Source: Gordionus sp. m RMFG-2023
Taxonomy: Eukaryota > Nematomorpha > Gordioida > Chordodea > Parachordodidae
Direction of reading: 5' to 3'
Length of the DNA stretch: 64,000 nucleotides
Assembly: GCF_954871325.1 (NCBI RefSeq)
Contig: NC_088776.1
Location: forward strand, 21,247,508 to 21,311,507
Made by a program: the position numbers and the translations under genes. Positions within the stretch are counted from its first letter, which is position 1. Every line of letters starts with the position of its first letter. Below the pieces are notes generated by a model, which made no database searches, was not told where the DNA came from, and saw only the letters and a list, made by a program, of their open reading frames with translations. Shown here one piece after another: positions 62,607-64,000 of the stretch.

Positions 62607-62774
62607 ATGTCTACAGCTTATTCTTATGTCATTGAAAATTTAGGAAAGGCTTCAAATTTTGATCTCTTCAATAAATTGTTTCAAATAATTCTTAATATTA
62701 TAACTTTGCTAATTATGTTACTCCTAATATTTCTATTTATAGGATTTACACAATCTGTTTTATACTTTGTTTAA
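62607..62774 (+). CDS. Candidate 55-residue single-pass membrane micropeptide
   Basis: ATG 62607 to TAA 62774. About 25 polar residues (MSTAYSYVIENLGKASNFDL) precede a long hydrophobic segment (ILNIITLLIMLLLIFLFIG, about residues 28-46) and a short tail (TQSVLYFV). The size and layout resemble SERCA-regulating micropeptides such as phospholamban, but I see no diagnostic sequence. It could be an exon of a longer gene (an acceptor-like TTTATAG lies inside it) or a chance frame in AT-rich DNA. Confidence 0.25.
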   Translation: MSTAYSYVIENLGKASNFDLFNKLFQIILNIITLLIMLLLIFLFIGFTQSVLYFV

Positions 62775-62787
62775 ATCATTCAAACCG

Positions 62788-63800
62788 GGAATGACTAAAA
62801 TACGCGTCCCCGAAAACTACGCGTCCCTACGCGTCCCCGGTCAAAACGACTTATTTTTATTAATATTAATAGGAAATCTTATTAAGCTTTATAAGATGAG
62901 TTAGAAAATGTTTTTTTTAATTTAAAAAAAATACGGTAACTATATAAAATTTACAAAAATTTATTTTTTTAAAAAATAAACTACGCGTCCCCGGTCAAAA
63001 TACAGTTTTTTTAAAAAAATCAAAACGGATTCATATTTAGCTCATTAAAAGAATACAGAATATGTAAATATTATATTTTAAACTATTTTATAACTTAGTG
63101 ATTTTTTCAAAAAAACACTTTTTTTTTCAAAAACACTACGCGTCCCCGGTCAAAAAACCGTTTTTTTAAAAAAATAAAAGCAGATTCATGTTTAGCTTTT
63201 TAAGGAGATTCAGAAAATGGTATTAATAAAAAAAAATTTAAAAAAATTAAAAAAAATTTTTTTTGGCTAAACTACGCGTCCCTACGCGTCCCCGGTCAAA
63301 ATACAGTTTTTTTTAAAAAATCAAAACAGATTCATATTTAGCTCATTAAAAGAATACAGAATATGTAAATATTATATTTTAAACTATTTTATAACTTAGT
63401 GATTTTTTCAAAAAACACTTCTTTTTTTCAAAAACACTACGCGTCCCCGGTCAAAAAACCGTTTTTTTTAAAAAATAAAAGCAGATTCATGTTTAGCTTT
63501 TTAAGGAGATTCAGAAAATGGTATTAATAAAAAAAAATTTAAAATTTTTGGCTAAATTACGCGTCCCTACGCGTCCCCGGTCAAAATACAGTTTTTTTTA
63601 AAAAATCAAAACAGATTCATATTTAGCTCATTAAAAGAATACAGAATATGTAAATATTATATTTTAAACTATTTAATAACTTAGTGATTTTTTGAAAAAA
63701 CACTTTTTTTCGAAAACACTACGCGTCCCCGGTCAAAAAATTGTTTTTTTTTTAAAATAAAAGCAGATTCATGTTTAGCTTTTCAAGGAGATTCAGAATA
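62788..63800. repeat. Higher-order tandem array with ACGCGTCCCC motifs
   Basis: CTACGCGTCCCCGGTCAAAA recurs with small changes at about 62826, 62980, 63137, 63277, 63438, 63567 and 63719. Two alternating half-units are visible: one follows the motif with ATACAG...TTCATATTTAGCTCATTAAAAG and one with AACCG...TTCATGTTTAGCTTTTTAAGGAG; a pair spans about 290-300 nt. The left edge AATGACTAAAATACGCG matches the outer end of the foldback repeat at 57040. Each motif contains the 6-mer ACGCGT. Confidence 0.8.
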
Positions 63801-64000
63801 ATTTTGGTAGTTGAGAATTCAAATAAAATATTTAAAAAAGCCAATGTCTAGCCCATATTTAAAATTAAAAAATTTTCAAGGATATCTATTTTAAATTTTA
63901 CCCAAGTTGATTTCTATCATAAATGTAAATTATGATATTTCTAATACCCTTACATTGCAACATTTTTACCTCTTTTTCTCCTAAATATTAATATTTTTAT

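Noticed and set aside
62788-63800. CRISPR-like array
   Set aside because: Regular repeats, but the intervals are themselves repeated and the unit is a two-part satellite; the genome is eukaryotic.

Overview
The window is very AT-rich nuclear DNA from an animal. Several genes have spliced exons with GT-AG introns that are mostly 40-70 nt long, and the recognisable products are animal proteins: a DOP1/DOPEY trafficking protein, a LIN37-like MuvB subunit, the GPI mannosyltransferase PIG-V, complex I subunit NDUFB11, and an MiT/TFE (MITF/TFEB) bHLH-zipper factor. The NDUFB11 C-terminus and the MiT/TFE exon structure point to a bilaterian. The proteins are divergent and the genome carries many transposons, so I would say a fast-evolving invertebrate and go no further.

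Layout. 1-6009 (minus): the first six exons of a DOP1 homolog, running off the left edge, with two long introns holding a PIF/Harbinger-type element, hAT debris and a small hAT MITE. 6.6-17.1 kb: a transposon graveyard, including a hAT (7602-13401) split by a long-TIR element with an invertebrate DDE-like transposase relic, itself split by a 524-bp MITE. 17.1-20.8 kb: nothing identifiable beyond coding-like scraps. 20822-22098 (minus): LIN37-like exons. 22.8-26.7 kb: MITEs and a piggyBac relic. 27350-29119 (minus): intronless PIG-V, then a 72-codon ORF faintly like histone H2B. 29811-32761: a young LTR retroelement fossil with matching target duplications. 33869-45808 (plus): NDUFB11, whose first intron is 44 nt and whose second is about 11.4 kb of hAT fossils and repeats. 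48225-49235 (plus): the MiT/TFE gene with six compact exons. 49528-51998 (minus): a tentative unrecognised spliced gene. 53.3-57.0 kb: a foldback repeat with ACGCGYCCCC motifs, interrupted by a hAT with perfect 8-bp duplications. 58.3-61.6 kb (minus): a broken RTE-like LINE. 62.8-63.8 kb: a higher-order tandem array built on the same ACGCG motif.

The genes do not form an operon or pathway; they are ordinary housekeeping and regulatory genes. The main structural theme is that a few introns and the intergenic space absorb transposons, largely hAT and hAT-derived MITEs, while the remaining introns stay near 50 nt. I saw no tRNA, rRNA or CRISPR. I found no convincing new biological system; the most unusual items are the ACGCG repeat family, the long-TIR element and the exon-structure conservation of the MiT/TFE gene.
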